A stretch of 64,000 bases of DNA from Sinorhizobium sp. A49 (GCF_002002725.1 NZ_MUNW01000045.1:1-64000), one strand, 5' to 3'. Positions 28,863 to 38,890 are shown, counted from the first letter of the stretch. Translations and numbers: made by a program. The notes: generated by a model not told the origin, from the sequence alone.

Positions 28863-31577
28863 ATGGTCAGTCTCGGCGGCCTAGCCCGCAAGTTGTTTGG
28901 CTCCTCCAACGATCGCCGTGTGCGTGGATACAAGGTCAGGGTGGATGCCATCAACGCTCTTGAAGCCGATATGAAGGCTTTGTCGGATGAGGCACTCGCC
29001 GCCAAGACCGTGGAATTCCGCAAGGAGTTCGCCGATGGCAAGACGCTGGACGATCTCCTGGTCCCGGCTTTCGCTGTCGCCCGCGAGGCCGCCCGCCGCG
29101 TGCTTGGCCTGCGTCCGTTCGATGTCCAGCTTATCGGTGGCATGATCCTGCATGAGCGCGCCATCGCCGAAATGAAGACCGGTGAAGGCAAGACGCTGGT
29201 CGCGACCCTGCCGGTCTATCTCAACGCGCTTGCCAGCAAGGGCGTCCACGTCGTCACCGTCAACGACTACCTGGCCCAGCGCGACGCCGCCACCATGAAC
29301 CGCATCTACAGCTTCCTCGGGCTGTCGACCGGCGTCATCGTTCATGGCCTGACGGACGACCAGCGCAAGGCTGCCTATGGCTGCGACATCACCTACGCGA
29401 CCAACAACGAACTCGGCTTCGACTATCTGCGCGACAACATGAAGTATGAGCGCGCCCAGATGGTTCAGCGCGGCCACTTCTTCGCCATCGTCGACGAAGT
29501 GGACTCGATCCTCGTCGACGAAGCGCGCACGCCGCTGATCATCTCCGGCCCGCTCGACGACCGCTCGGATCTCTACAACACGATCAACGAGTTCATTCCG
29601 ATGCTTTCGCCGGAGGACTACGAGATCGACGAAAAGCAGCGCTCGGCCAACTTCTCCGAAGACGGCACCGAGAAGCTGGAAAATCTTTTGCGCGAGGCAG
29701 GCCTGCTCAAGGGTGAATCGCTCTACGACATCGAAAACGTCGCGATCGTCCACCACGTCAACAACGCGCTCAAGGCCCACAAGCTGTTCCAGCGCGACAA
29801 GGACTACATCGTCCGCAACGACGAGATCGTCATCATCGACGAGTTCACCGGCCGCATGATGCCGGGCCGTCGTTATTCCGAAGGCCAGCACCAAGCGCTC
29901 GAAGCCAAGGAAAAGGTGCAGATCCAGCCCGAGAACCAGACGCTCGCCTCGATCACCTTCCAGAACTATTTCCGCATGTATTCCAAGCTCGGCGGCATGA
30001 CCGGCACGGCCTCCACCGAAGCGGAAGAATTCGGCAACATCTACGGCCTGGAAGTCATCGAGGTTCCGACCAACCTGCCGATCAAGCGTATCGACGAGGA
30101 CGACGAGGTCTATCGTACGCAGGGCGAAAAGCTGAAGGCGATCATCGACGAGATCAAGTCGGCACACGAGCGTGGCCAGCCGATGCTGGTCGGCACGACG
30201 TCGATCGAAAAGTCCGAACAGCTTGCCGATCTCCTGAAGAAATCGGGCTTCGACAACTTCCAGGTGCTGAACGCGCGTTACCACGAGCAGGAAGCCTTCA
30301 TTGTTGCGCAGGCCGGCGTTCCGGGTGCCGTCACGATCGCCACCAATATGGCCGGCCGCGGTACCGACATCCAGCTCGGCGGCAACGTCGACATGCGCAT
30401 CCAGCAGGAACTCTCGGAAGTCGAGCCCGGCCCTGAGCGCGACCAACGCGAACAGGCGATCCGTGCCGAGGTGCAGCAACTGAAGGAGAAGGCGCTGGCG
30501 GCCGGCGGACTTTACGTTCTGGCCACCGAACGCCACGAAAGCCGCCGCATCGACAACCAGCTGCGCGGCCGTTCCGGCCGTCAGGGCGATCCGGGCCGGT
30601 CCAAGTTCTACCTGTCGCTTCAGGACGACCTGATGCGCATCTTCGGCTCCGACCGCATGGACGGCATGCTGCAGAAACTCGGCCTTAAGGAAGGCGAGTC
30701 GATCATCCACCCCTGGATCAACAAGGCGCTCGAGCGTGCACAGAAGAAGGTTGAAGCTCGCAACTTCGACATCCGTAAAAACCTTCTGAAATACGACGAC
30801 GTGCTCAACGACCAGCGCAAGGTGATCTTCGAACAACGCATCGAGCTGATGGATGCCGTCAGCGTCACCGAAACCGTGACCGACATGCGCAACGAAGTCA
30901 TCGAGGACATCGTTTCCAAGCGTATCCCCGAGCGCGCCTATGCCGAAAAGTGGGACGTCGAAGGCCTGAAGGCCGACGTACAGCAGTACCTCAACCTCGA
31001 CCTGCCGATCGTCGAATGGGCGGCTGAAGAAGGCATCGACGAGGCCGATATCCTGGAGCGCGTCACGGCGGCCACCGACCAGGCCGTTGCCGAGCGCGCC
31101 GAGCGTTTCGGGCCTGAAATCATGCAATATGTCGAACGCTCGGTGATCCTGCAGACGCTCGACCATCTCTGGCGCGAACATATCGTCAATCTCGACCATC
31201 TGCGTTCGGTCGTCGGCTTCCGCGGTTATGCCCAGCGCGACCCGCTGCAGGAATACAAGTCCGAAGCCTTCGAGCTGTTCCAGGCCCTGCTCGGCAACCT
31301 TCGCCAGGCCGTAACAGCCCAGCTGATGCGCGTCGAACTGGTGCGCGAAGCGGCCGAAGCGCCGCAGCCCGTGCCGCCACTGATGGAAGGCCACCATATC
31401 GATCCCTTGACCGGCGAAGACGATTTCGGCGGTGGCTCCGGCTCGCTCCTGGCTGTCGCTCCGGAAAACCGCAACCCGGCCGATCCGTCGACCTGGGGCA
31501 AGGTCTCGCGCAACGAGGCCTGCCCATGCGGCTCCGGCAAGAAGTACAAGCACTGCCACGGAATTTACGAAGCCTAA
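28863..31577 (+). CDS. secA: Preprotein translocase ATPase SecA
   Basis: 904-residue motor of Sec protein export, docking on SecYEG and the membrane. The DEAD-like nucleotide domain has Walker A GEGKT at 107-111 and a DEVD segment. The preprotein cross-linking domain and helical scaffold follow. The C-terminal zinc-binding SecB/ribosome interaction motif [14 protein letters not shown] is intact. AAAGGA precedes the ATG at 28863 ([19 protein letters not shown]). Length matches other alphaproteobacterial SecA proteins. A strong terminator follows. Confidence 0.98.
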   Translation: MVSLGGLARKLFGSSNDRRVRGYKVRVDAINALEADMKALSDEALAAKTVEFRKEFADGKTLDDLLVPAFAVAREAARRVLGLRPFDVQLIGGMILHERAIAEMKTGEGKTLVATLPVYLNALASKGVHVVTVNDYLAQRDAATMNRIYSFLGLSTGVIVHGLTDDQRKAAYGCDITYATNNELGFDYLRDNMKYERAQMVQRGHFFAIVDEVDSILVDEARTPLIISGPLDDRSDLYNTINEFIPMLSPEDYEIDEKQRSANFSEDGTEKLENLLREAGLLKGESLYDIENVAIVHHVNNALKAHKLFQRDKDYIVRNDEIVIIDEFTGRMMPGRRYSEGQHQALEAKEKVQIQPENQTLASITFQNYFRMYSKLGGMTGTASTEAEEFGNIYGLEVIEVPTNLPIKRIDEDDEVYRTQGEKLKAIIDEIKSAHERGQPMLVGTTSIEKSEQLADLLKKSGFDNFQVLNARYHEQEAFIVAQAGVPGAVTIATNMAGRGTDIQLGGNVDMRIQQELSEVEPGPERDQREQAIRAEVQQLKEKALAAGGLYVLATERHESRRIDNQLRGRSGRQGDPGRSKFYLSLQDDLMRIFGSDRMDGMLQKLGLKEGESIIHPWINKALERAQKKVEARNFDIRKNLLKYDDVLNDQRKVIFEQRIELMDAVSVTETVTDMRNEVIEDIVSKRIPERAYAEKWDVEGLKADVQQYLNLDLPIVEWAAEEGIDEADILERVTAATDQAVAERAERFGPEIMQYVERSVILQTLDHLWREHIVNLDHLRSVVGFRGYAQRDPLQEYKSEAFELFQALLGNLRQAVTAQLMRVELVREAAEAPQPVPPLMEGHHIDPLTGEDDFGGGSGSLLAVAPENRNPADPSTWGKVSRNEACPCGSGKKYKHCHGIYEA

Positions 31578-31581
31578 TCTG

Positions 31582-31608
31582 AAAATGCCGCCTCCGGGCG
31601 GCATTTTT
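31582..31608 (+). terminator. secA terminator
   Basis: An 11-base-pair stem AAAATGCCGCC (31582-31592) pairs with GGCGGCATTTT (31597-31607) around a TCCG loop, and the T-run continues. It lies 5 bases after the secA stop. Confidence 0.9.
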
Positions 31609-31832
31609 GTTTGCGAGGCGGGAAAGGCGAAGGCCGCCTCGTCTCCCGATGTCCAGTGGCGTGGCCGCATGACCTGGCGTCGGCCGGTTGCGATCCGGCG
31701 CGCGTCTTTTCGGCACTGGACGGGGTCCATCCGCTCGGCTCCCCCCCCCAAGGCAAACCCGCCAACTGAACCGTTTGTTAACGGTGATCTGGCACAACCA
31801 AACCCTGTATTGCGTAATCTCAGGGTGTTCTC

Positions 31833-33260
31833 GTGTTCATGGCGGTGTGTCAAACAGCCGGACGAATGCTGCCGTCAGCGCTTCGACACCGCTTGTCTCC
31901 GCTGGTGGGCATGCTGGTCGCCGCCCTGACCGAACACGACCCGAAAAACACGGCACGCCGGATGGCACTGGTCGCCTTCGCCATCCGCATCCTCAGCGCC
32001 GCAATCGCCTTCCTGTCCCAGATCATTCTCGCGCGCCTGATGGGCGAGTTCGAGTACGGCATCTTCGTCTTCGTCTGGGTGCTGGTGATCCTGTTCGGTA
32101 ACCTGTCCTGCGTCGGCTTCCATTCGGCCGTGATCCGTTTCCTGCCGGAATACCAGGTCGCAGCGGCGCTGGACGAAATTCGCGGCCTGACGACCACCGC
32201 GCGCATCTTTGCCCTCGTGTCGGCAAGCACGCTCGCACTCGTCGGGTTTCTGGGCCTGTGGCTGTTTGCCGAACGGATCGAGGGTTACTACCTCGTGCCG
32301 CTTTATCTCGGCCTGTTCATCCTGCCGATGATCGCGCTCGGCGATGTGATGGACGGCACCGCCCGCGCCCATGGTTGGCCGCTTTCGGCCATGAGCCCGA
32401 CCTTCATCATCCGCCCTCTGCTGGTGCTCGCCTTCATGGTTCTGGCAACGACGATGGGCGCGCCGCACACGGCGCGCACGGCCATGGCCGCAGCCATTGC
32501 CGCGGTCTATGCGACGACCATCAGCCAGTTCCTCGTACTCACCTGGCGGTTGCGCTCGCGCTACGTCCGAGGACCGCTGCGCATCGAAATGGGACGCTGG
32601 CTCACGGTCGCGGTGCCGATCTTCCTGATCGACGGCTTCGGATTCCTGCTGACCAATTCCGACGTCGTCATTGTCGGCTGCTACCTGAAGCCGGAGGATG
32701 TCGCCGTCTACTTCGCCGCCGCCAAGACGATGGCGCTGGTTCACTTCGTCATGTTCTCCGTCAAGGCGGCGGCAGGTCCGCGGATTGCCGGAGCCATGGC
32801 CGCAAACGACCGCAGGCAATTGGCCGAGATCGCCATCGAAAGCGCCCGCTGGGCGTTCTGGCCGTCGCTGATGCTCGGGGCAATCGTTTTGGCGGCCGGC
32901 CCGATCCTGCTCTCGCTGTTCGGTCCGGCCTTCGTCGGCGGCTGGCCTTTGATGGCCATCCTGTTTGCCGGCATCATGGCCAAGGCCTTCATCGGGCCCG
33001 CCGAAATCTTGCTGACGATGGCAGGCCAGCAGACGCTGTGCGTGATCCTGTACGCTGGCGCTCTGGTGGCAAACCTCGCGCTTAACTTGAGCCTCATTCC
33101 TCTTTTCGGATTGATTGGTGCTGCATTTGCAACCGCCGGCGCTATGTTCGTCGAGGCAATGCTGCTTCATTTCGCCGTAAGGCGCACCTTCGGCTTCGCG
33201 CTGTCCGCTTTCGCAAGCGGGCGTTCGGACCATGACAACAACGGGGCGATCCATCCATGA
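31833..33260 (+). CDS. Polysaccharide flippase-like membrane protein (Wzx/MATE superfamily)
   Basis: 475-residue integral membrane protein with about twelve hydrophobic helices from residue 45 on, of the polysaccharide biosynthesis/oligosaccharide flippase type. Conserved landmarks are ILARLMGEFEYGIFVFVWV near the first helices and FLLTNSDVVIVGCYLKPEDVAVYFAAAK in the middle. It probably flips a lipid-linked glycan across the inner membrane. The start is uncertain: GTG at 31833, ATG at 31839 or ATG at 31866 are all possible. The stop overlaps the next gene by 4 bases (ATGA), so the two are translationally coupled. No glycosyltransferases are adjacent. Confidence 0.85.
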   Translation: MFMAVCQTAGRMLPSALRHRLSPLVGMLVAALTEHDPKNTARRMALVAFAIRILSAAIAFLSQIILARLMGEFEYGIFVFVWVLVILFGNLSCVGFHSAVIRFLPEYQVAAALDEIRGLTTTARIFALVSASTLALVGFLGLWLFAERIEGYYLVPLYLGLFILPMIALGDVMDGTARAHGWPLSAMSPTFIIRPLLVLAFMVLATTMGAPHTARTAMAAAIAAVYATTISQFLVLTWRLRSRYVRGPLRIEMGRWLTVAVPIFLIDGFGFLLTNSDVVIVGCYLKPEDVAVYFAAAKTMALVHFVMFSVKAAAGPRIAGAMAANDRRQLAEIAIESARWAFWPSLMLGAIVLAAGPILLSLFGPAFVGGWPLMAILFAGIMAKAFIGPAEILLTMAGQQTLCVILYAGALVANLALNLSLIPLFGLIGAAFATAGAMFVEAMLLHFAVRRTFGFALSAFASGRSDHDNNGAIHP

Positions 33261-34531
33261 TCGGCAATACCAATGTTCCCGGTGACGCAGACGATAGAGC
33301 TGCTCGCATCCTTGGCGGGCTGGCACCGATGGGGCATTCCCATCCCCAGGCAGAGCACATGCTTGCGGTCGGACGCCCCGGACGGCATCTCTCCATCTAC
33401 CCGGCCAAGGCCGGCTATGAATTGCAGGGCGAACTCGACTTCCTGTCGAACCGGGCGCTTGAGCCGAACGTATTCTTCACCGGCCGGTTCCTGGCACCGG
33501 CGATGCCCAGGCTCGAGGAGCGCGTGATCCGGCTCGCCATCATCAGGGACAACAACGAGCGCCGCAGCCGCATGCGCTTCCTGATGCCATTTTCGATCGA
33601 GAAGCCCGGCTTTTCGATCGGCGCACCGATTATCCGCGCCTGGTCCAATCCCTTCGGCCCGCTTGGCGTGCCGCTGCTCGATGCCGAGGATGCGGCCGAA
33701 ACGATCGACAACCTGTTTGAAGCCCTGACCAATCCGTCGGCAAGCCTTCCCCCGGTTCTGGTGCTGCCGGATGTGCGCCTCAAGGGCAAGTTCGCGCAAC
33801 TGGCGCGTGCCGTCGCCATCGGCCGAAACCTGCCGCTGACAGTGACTGACACGTTCAGCCGGCCGATGCTCGAAAGCCTGTTCGATGGCCCGACCTATCT
33901 GAAGAAGGCAATCAGCCCGGCGCATTTCCGCGAATTGCGGCGCCAATGGAACCAGCTGGAAAAGCTTGGGAAGCTTGCCTATTCCGTCGCGCGCCAGCCG
34001 AGCGAGGTCCGCATTCGCATGGAAGAGTTCCTTGCGCTGGAAGCGTCCGGCTGGAAGGGCCGCGAACGCAGCGCCATGGTGCTCGACCGCTTCCGCGCGG
34101 CCTTCGCTCGCGAGGCGATCACCAACCTTTCCGAAGCCGACAGCGTTCGGATCCACACGCTCGACCTCGACGGCAAAGCCATCGCCTCCATGGTCGTTTT
34201 CCTGATGTCGGGCGAAGCCTACACGTGGAAGACGGCCTACAACGAGCACTATGCGAGGTTCTCGCCGGGCAAGCTGCTTTTGGCGGAACTGACCGAATGG
34301 CACCTCGACGACGCCAACATCGCCCGCTCGGATTCCTGCGCCGTTCCCGACCACCCGATCATGAGCCGGTTCTGGCAGCAGCGCGAAGAAATGGGCACGC
34401 TGGTCATCGGCCTGCAGCAGACGCGCGACCGCGACGTTCGCCAGGTAGCAGCCCAGTTGCACCTCTACCGCAACACCCGCAACATGGCGCGAATGCTGCG
34501 GGAAAAGATCAAGGCGCTCGCCGGTCGTTGA
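33257..34531 (+). CDS. BioF2/FemAB-like GNAT acyltransferase
   Basis: 424-residue protein of the BioF2-like acetyltransferase domain family (GNAT fold, FemAB-related), often found in exopolysaccharide loci. The C-terminal domain includes KAIASMVVFLMSGEAYTWK and the conserved YNEHYARFSPGKLLLAELTE, the hallmark of this family. It overlaps the flippase gene by four bases, which argues for acylation of the glycan moved by that flippase. That link is inference. It converges on the acyl-CoA synthetase gene with only 9 bases between the stops. Confidence 0.82.
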   Translation: MIGNTNVPGDADDRAARILGGLAPMGHSHPQAEHMLAVGRPGRHLSIYPAKAGYELQGELDFLSNRALEPNVFFTGRFLAPAMPRLEERVIRLAIIRDNNERRSRMRFLMPFSIEKPGFSIGAPIIRAWSNPFGPLGVPLLDAEDAAETIDNLFEALTNPSASLPPVLVLPDVRLKGKFAQLARAVAIGRNLPLTVTDTFSRPMLESLFDGPTYLKKAISPAHFRELRRQWNQLEKLGKLAYSVARQPSEVRIRMEEFLALEASGWKGRERSAMVLDRFRAAFAREAITNLSEADSVRIHTLDLDGKAIASMVVFLMSGEAYTWKTAYNEHYARFSPGKLLLAELTEWHLDDANIARSDSCAVPDHPIMSRFWQQREEMGTLVIGLQQTRDRDVRQVAAQLHLYRNTRNMARMLREKIKALAGR

Positions 34532-34540
34532 CCGGCTTCC

Positions 34541-36187
34541 TCAGGCGGGCGCGTGCGGCGGCTCTGCCGCCGCCTGTTCACGCAGGAACCGGCGAATGAC
34601 CTTGCCCGATGTCGTCAGCGGCAGGCTGTCGACAAACGCGATTTCCCGCGGATATTCATGCATCGACAGACGTGTCTTCACCCAGTCGCGGATCGATTGG
34701 GCGGTTTTTTCGTCGCCATCCACGCCGGGCCTCAGGACGACATAGGCCTTGACGATTTCCGTGCGCAACGCGTCGGGCTTTCCGACCGCCGCGGCAAGCT
34801 GCACGTCCGGATGTCCGCCAAGGCAGTCCTCGATTTCTCCAGGGCCGATGCGATAGCCTGATGACGTGATCACGTCGTCATCGCGCCCGAAGAAAGTGAA
34901 GTAGCCTTCGACATCCATCACCCCCTGATCGCCGGTCGTCATCCAGTCGCCGATAAACTTTGCCTCCGTCGCCTTGTCATTGTTCCAGTAGCCGAGAAAC
35001 ATCACAGGATCCGGTCTGCGGATCGCCACCTGGCCGACAGTTCCGGCCGACAGTTCCCGGCCGTCACCGTCGATGATCGCCACCCGGTGCCCCGGCGCCG
35101 CCTTGCCCATCGAGCCCGGCTTGACCACGCCGAGATCGGCGGCAGACGAAATGACGATGTTGCACTCCGTCTGGCCGTAGAACTCGCTGACCTCAAGGCC
35201 GAGTGCGGCCCTCGCCCATTCGAAGGTTTCGCGCCCGAGCGCCTCGCCGGCCGAACCGATGGTTCTGAGATTGAGACGGTATCGCTCCCGCGGCCGGTCG
35301 ACCGCCTTCATCAGCCGCAGTGCCGTCGGCGGAATGAAGGCGTTGCGCACGTCCATCTCTTCAAGGATCCGAAAGGCGGTGTGCGGGTCGAACTTCTGGG
35401 CCGGCGACGAAACCACGGGAACGCCGAGCAGCAGCGAAGGCAGGAGCGCGTTCAGCAAGCCACCGGCCCAAGCCCAGTCGGCGGGCGTCCACATCCGATC
35501 ACCCGGCTGCGGCAGGAAATGGTGGTGAAACTGGAACCCCGGAAGATGGCCGAGCAGCACCCGGTGGCCATGCAGCGCGCCCTTCGGCGGCCCTGTCGTT
35601 CCCGAAGTGTAGATCATCAGTGCTGCATCGTCGGGCATGGTGTCGGCGGCGACAAAACCCTCGGCATCGCCTGAGGCAAGCTCGGCGAAATCGAGCGTGC
35701 CTGCAACACTTTCGCCTCCGGTCAGCACCACCAGCCGCAGATCCGGCAGCCGCCCGCGGATGGCGGCGACGCGCTCGTGGCCGAAGGCATTGGTGACGAT
35801 CGCCGCGACACCGGCGTCGTGCAGACGGTACTCGAGCGCCTCAACCCCGAACAAAAGGGCGAGCGGCAAGGCGATCGCGCCGAGCTTGTAAATGGCGGCA
35901 TGCGCAATGGCAGCCTCGAACCCCTGCGGCAGCAGGATCGCCACCCGGTCCCCCGGTTTGATCCCTTGGCGCTCGAGTCCCCGCGCAAATGCGGAGGATT
36001 GCCGCGAGAACGCACCGTAGGTCAGTGTGCGATGATCGCCATCCGGGCTGAAATGCTGAAGACAGATGCGCTCCGGCTCTTTCGCGGCCCAGGCATCGCT
36101 GACCGCCACGCCGATGTTGAACTTCTCAGGGATCTGCCACTCGAAAGCGCCGTAGAGTTCGTCGTAATTCTCGATTGTCGGTAACAT
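34541..36187 (-). CDS. AMP-dependent acyl-CoA synthetase
   Basis: 548-residue member of the ANL adenylating superfamily, related to acetyl- and medium-chain acyl-CoA synthetases. The AMP-binding P-loop reads YTSGTTGPPKGALHGH; the A5-type motif is FYGQTE; the hinge region is YFTFFGRDDDVITSSGYRIGPGEIE. The catalytic C-terminal Lys is in TTSGKVIRRFLRE. It activates a carboxylic acid to its CoA ester, chain length undetermined. A TetR gene lies 135 bases upstream on the same strand and is a candidate regulator. Confidence 0.9.
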   Translation of the reverse strand: MLPTIENYDELYGAFEWQIPEKFNIGVAVSDAWAAKEPERICLQHFSPDGDHRTLTYGAFSRQSSAFARGLERQGIKPGDRVAILLPQGFEAAIAHAAIYKLGAIALPLALLFGVEALEYRLHDAGVAAIVTNAFGHERVAAIRGRLPDLRLVVLTGGESVAGTLDFAELASGDAEGFVAADTMPDDAALMIYTSGTTGPPKGALHGHRVLLGHLPGFQFHHHFLPQPGDRMWTPADWAWAGGLLNALLPSLLLGVPVVSSPAQKFDPHTAFRILEEMDVRNAFIPPTALRLMKAVDRPRERYRLNLRTIGSAGEALGRETFEWARAALGLEVSEFYGQTECNIVISSAADLGVVKPGSMGKAAPGHRVAIIDGDGRELSAGTVGQVAIRRPDPVMFLGYWNNDKATEAKFIGDWMTTGDQGVMDVEGYFTFFGRDDDVITSSGYRIGPGEIEDCLGGHPDVQLAAAVGKPDALRTEIVKAYVVLRPGVDGDEKTAQSIRDWVKTRLSMHEYPREIAFVDSLPLTTSGKVIRRFLREQAAAEPPHAPA

Positions 36188-36322
36188 GGCCCCGCCGCAA
36201 CAGACTTCTGCTGCACTGCACCTAACATCTTCGTCGGCCCCAGTTCAATCGCCAGCGCGACACCGGCTATCCACTGACAGGCTCGATCTTGCCTCGTTCC
36301 TCGCTTCCACTCGCTCCTCACA

Positions 36323-36910
36323 TCAGCGCGGTGGCTCTTCGGCGAGAAGCGTTCTGACGTGACCGAGAATGCGCCTGAAGCCATCGACCCCGCCCCCACC
36401 CCGGGCGATCAGCACCGCACCTTGCCACGCAGCGGTCACGATCGCTGCCCGTGACGCCGCCTGCGCCGGCGACCACCCCATTTCGATGAGGTTGCGCGCC
36501 AGCAATCTTTCGATATCGCCAAGCAAACTCGTCGCCAGGCCGCGCATCGCCACGGTTGTCGCCATGGGATCGACCATCGTCTGACCCACCGGGCAGCCGA
36601 TGATTTCCCCTTGCGCGGCGTAGAACGTCTCGATCCGGAAAAACACCCGCTCGATCCGCTGCAGCGGCGTCAGTTCGGGCGCTTCGAAGATCGGCAGCGT
36701 CTCCCTGCGGAAATGCGCCACCGCTTGCTCGAACAGCGCCTCGAACAACGCGGCCTTGCTGGGGAAGTGATGGGTGATCTTGCCGAGCGAGATCCCGAGT
36801 GCCGCGGTGATCTCGGAGAAGGAGGATGCGGCATAGCCACGAACGAAAATCAGCCGCCCAGCGGCATCGAGGATTTCTTCGCGCGTTTGCAGCCCCTTGG
36901 CATAGCCCAT
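36323..36910 (-). CDS. TetR/AcrR family transcriptional regulator
   Basis: 195-residue TetR-type regulator. It starts MGYAKGLQTREEILDAAGRL with the helix-turn-helix FSEITAALGISLGKITHHFPSK at about 31-52. The ligand domain carries no recognisable signature. GAGGTAGG precedes the ATG. It is third in a minus-strand run after the HemJ-like and DUF3817 genes (6-base gap) and before the acyl-CoA synthetase gene. That placement suggests control of its own cluster. No clear operator palindrome was seen between it and the synthetase. Confidence 0.88.
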   Translation of the reverse strand: MGYAKGLQTREEILDAAGRLIFVRGYAASSFSEITAALGISLGKITHHFPSKAALFEALFEQAVAHFRRETLPIFEAPELTPLQRIERVFFRIETFYAAQGEIIGCPVGQTMVDPMATTVAMRGLATSLLGDIERLLARNLIEMGWSPAQAASRAAIVTAAWQGAVLIARGGGGVDGFRRILGHVRTLLAEEPPR

Positions 36911-36916
36911 GATGAC

Positions 36917-37225
36917 CTACCTCGCAGAGGCGATCGATCGCCGGAAGAACCAGAAGGTGCCGCCGGGCACGAAGCTGAACAGCATCGCCTTGAAGGCCCA
37001 GCCGCGCGGCTGATCGCTTAAGGACAGTTCGTTGATGACGGCCCAGATATAGGTGAGGAAAGCAAGGCCATGCACCGGGCCGAGGAAGCGGGTCACTTCG
37101 CTAAAGCCCAGGCCGTGCTTCAGCGGCACGCCGACAAAGACGAGGAGCAGCAAGGTCGTCCCCTCGGCAACGGCGGAGATGCGCAGCAGGCGGGAGATCT
37201 GTCGGTTGGTTTGGTGTTCTGACAT
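36917..37225 (-). CDS. DUF3817 family membrane protein
   Basis: 102-residue protein with about three hydrophobic helices. The block LLRISAVAEGTTLLLLVFVGVPLKH and the PVHGLAFLTYIW segment identify the DUF3817 family, related to YdzA-like and integral membrane proteins of unknown role. The ATG at 37225 (MSEHQTN) is chosen because AGGA lies 6 bases upstream; the earlier in-frame ATG would have no spacing. It starts 8 bases after the HemJ-like gene and is followed after 6 bases by the TetR gene. Confidence 0.85.
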   Translation of the reverse strand: MSEHQTNRQISRLLRISAVAEGTTLLLLVFVGVPLKHGLGFSEVTRFLGPVHGLAFLTYIWAVINELSLSDQPRGWAFKAMLFSFVPGGTFWFFRRSIASAR

Positions 37226-37233
37226 GGCCATTC

Positions 37234-37671
37234 CTATTTGATGACGGCAACGGAAACGATGGTGGCGGTGAGCATCAGGCCTGCGAGCTGCAGCACACGG
37301 ATGCGGGCGGCGGAGACGGTTTCTCGGCGCAGAGAAGCGACCGTTGCGGCTATGGCGCCGTGCAGCGCCATCATCGCAAGGACGCAGGCAATCTTGACCT
37401 GAAACCAGCCCTCGCCGAGCAACTCGGGTCCGCGCAGGAAGAACAGCGTCGCGCCCAGCAGAAGCGTCGCCAGCATCGCCGGATTGACCACCAGCCGCAG
37501 GCAGCGCTGCTCCACGGCGCTGAGCAGATCGGCGTTGCCCTGCTCAGCCAGCACCTGCCGATGACTGGCAAGTTGAACGACCAGCAGACACTGGCCGCCG
37601 AGCCAGACGACCACCGAGACGACATGCGCCGCCTTGACCCAGAGATAATAGGGAAAAATCAGATCGAGCAT
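37234..37671 (-). CDS. HemJ/CopD-like small membrane protein
   Basis: 145-residue protein with four predicted helices. It begins MLDLIFPYYLWVKAAHVVSV, and the pattern Y-x-W-x-K-A-x-H followed by VWLGGQ resembles HemJ (protoporphyrinogen oxidase) and the CopD copper-resistance family. The histidine in the first helix is the usual haem ligand of HemJ. With only sequence in hand it cannot be told whether it oxidises protoporphyrinogen. It is first in the run with DUF3817 and TetR genes. The ribosome site is poor, and a TTG four codons earlier is an alternative start. Confidence 0.72.
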   Translation of the reverse strand: MLDLIFPYYLWVKAAHVVSVVVWLGGQCLLVVQLASHRQVLAEQGNADLLSAVEQRCLRLVVNPAMLATLLLGATLFFLRGPELLGEGWFQVKIACVLAMMALHGAIAATVASLRRETVSAARIRVLQLAGLMLTATIVSVAVIK

Positions 37672-37857
37672 CGTCAAATCCAAAACAGAAAGATCATTCT
37701 GTTTGTTGCCGAAATCGAATCAGAAGTCACTGCGACAAATCGGCAGCGACTTGGGCGACGTGAGCGATGAGATGAGACTGCGCACGAAGCGCATGATCGG
37801 CGTGCCATCGAAGACAGGAAGGCACGCTGGGGCGTCATGTGGGAAAAGCTTAAGTGG

Positions 37858-37942
37858 TGGTGCCCCATGCCGGGGTCGAACCAGCACTCCTTTCGGAACT
37901 CGATTTTGAGTCGAGCGCGTCTACCAATTCCGCCAATGGGGC
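37858..37942 (-). tRNA. tRNA-Leu (anticodon CAA)
   Basis: 85 bases on the minus strand. The acceptor stem GCCCCAT/ATGGGGC is perfect. The D-arm contains GGCGGAATTGGTAGACGC. The anticodon stem CTCGA/TCGAG encloses the loop CTCAAAA, giving anticodon CAA for codon UUG. A short variable arm and the TΨC-arm GGTTCGAACCC follow. The 3' CCA is encoded (complement at 37858-37860). Confidence 0.97.
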
Positions 37943-37971
37943 TCAGGGATATAAGATATCAGCGGCGTGGA

Positions 37972-38000
37972 TTTACACGAAGGTTTTTGCCGCGGTCAAC
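37972..38000 (-). promoter_or_regulatory. Promoter of tRNA-Leu
   Basis: On the minus strand GTTGAC (38000-37995), a 17-base spacer and TGTAAA (37977-37972). The predicted start is some 20 bases before the mature tRNA 5' end. Confidence 0.55.
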
Positions 38001-38264
38001 CATCATTTTCAACGAAAGCATGTTGCGCAAAACTGTGCCGTGATTTTCCGACAACGGCATGCACGAAAACGAGAACACGAGGTGCGGCAAGCGATCCCTG
38101 GAGATCGCGACGCGGCCTGGCGCGGCAACAATCACGAAAGCGTGCAGACATGACGCATGGGAGGCGATTTACAGCGGGTGTCGCCGCACCTAAGAAGGCC
38201 TTATTCAGTTGCAATGCAGCATATGCCGGACACCAATCCCGATGCTTTCCCGCGTGAGGTACGC

Positions 38265-38774
38265 ATGATCGACGCTTCCACCGCTTCCCGCTACCACCTG
38301 TTCATCGCCGTTCTCGTGACGCTCGGCATGGCGGCGACCGTTGGCGGCGCACTCGGCTTCGAGCATATCGGCGGCTACATCCCCTGCGCGCTTTGCCTCT
38401 TGCAGCGCGACCCCTATTACTACGGCATTCCGCTGGGCATTCTGGCCGTTATCACCAGCGCCTTGAGGCTGCCGGCCTGGACGACGCGCACCCTGCTTCT
38501 GGCGATCGGCATCCTGATGCTCGTGGGTGCCGGCATGGGCGTCTACCACTCGGGCGCCGAATGGGGCTTCTGGGAAGGTCCGTCGACCTGCGCCACCACG
38601 GCGCAAGGTGTATCCTCCAATGTCGGCGATCTGCTGGGCGACCTTGATTCCAAGCACGGCCCGTCCTGCACGGAAGCAGCCCTTCGGGTGCTCGGCCTCT
38701 CCTTTGCCGGTTGGAACGTCATTGCCAGCCTGATCTTTGCAGCGATCGCCTTGCGCGGTGCTGCCAAGGCCTGA
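38265..38774 (+). CDS. dsbB: Disulfide bond formation protein DsbB
   Basis: 169-residue inner-membrane quinone reductase that reoxidises DsbA-like proteins. Four hydrophobic helices are visible. The periplasmic catalytic CALC in YIPCALCLLQR follows the first helix pair. A second Cys pair lies in the loop with STCATT and PSCTEAAL. The start at 38265 (MIDASTASRYH) has GAGG upstream; ATGs at 38214 and 38223 are in frame, so up to 17 more residues are possible. It stands alone, divergent from tRNA-Leu. Confidence 0.9.
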   Translation: MIDASTASRYHLFIAVLVTLGMAATVGGALGFEHIGGYIPCALCLLQRDPYYYGIPLGILAVITSALRLPAWTTRTLLLAIGILMLVGAGMGVYHSGAEWGFWEGPSTCATTAQGVSSNVGDLLGDLDSKHGPSCTEAALRVLGLSFAGWNVIASLIFAAIALRGAAKA

Positions 38775-38807
38775 TCTCACCGGGAAACACCGCGTCAAAA
38801 GAGAACA

Positions 38808-38830
38808 CCGCGTGACGACGGTTCACGCGG
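38808..38830. terminator. Hairpin between dsbB and the HNH endonuclease gene
   Basis: A perfect 8-base-pair stem CCGCGTGA (38808-38815)/TCACGCGG (38823-38830) has a 7-base loop. On the minus strand the T-rich TGTTCTCTTTT follows, suiting the HNH gene end. On the plus strand the tail is poor. Confidence 0.45.
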
Positions 38831-38890
38831 CCTGTCTTATGCGTCCTGGCCTCAGGCCGCTTTCGTCCGGAAAACAATAGCCGAGACGCC

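Noticed and set aside
28881-31853. 990-codon minus-strand frame opposite secA
   Set aside because: It is antisense shadow of secA. The length reflects codon bias of secA, and no domain or ribosome site is seen.
37800-37827. GCGTGCC/GGCACGC inverted repeat downstream of tRNA-Leu as its terminator
   Set aside because: The loop is 14 bases and no T-run follows on the minus strand, so termination is not supported.
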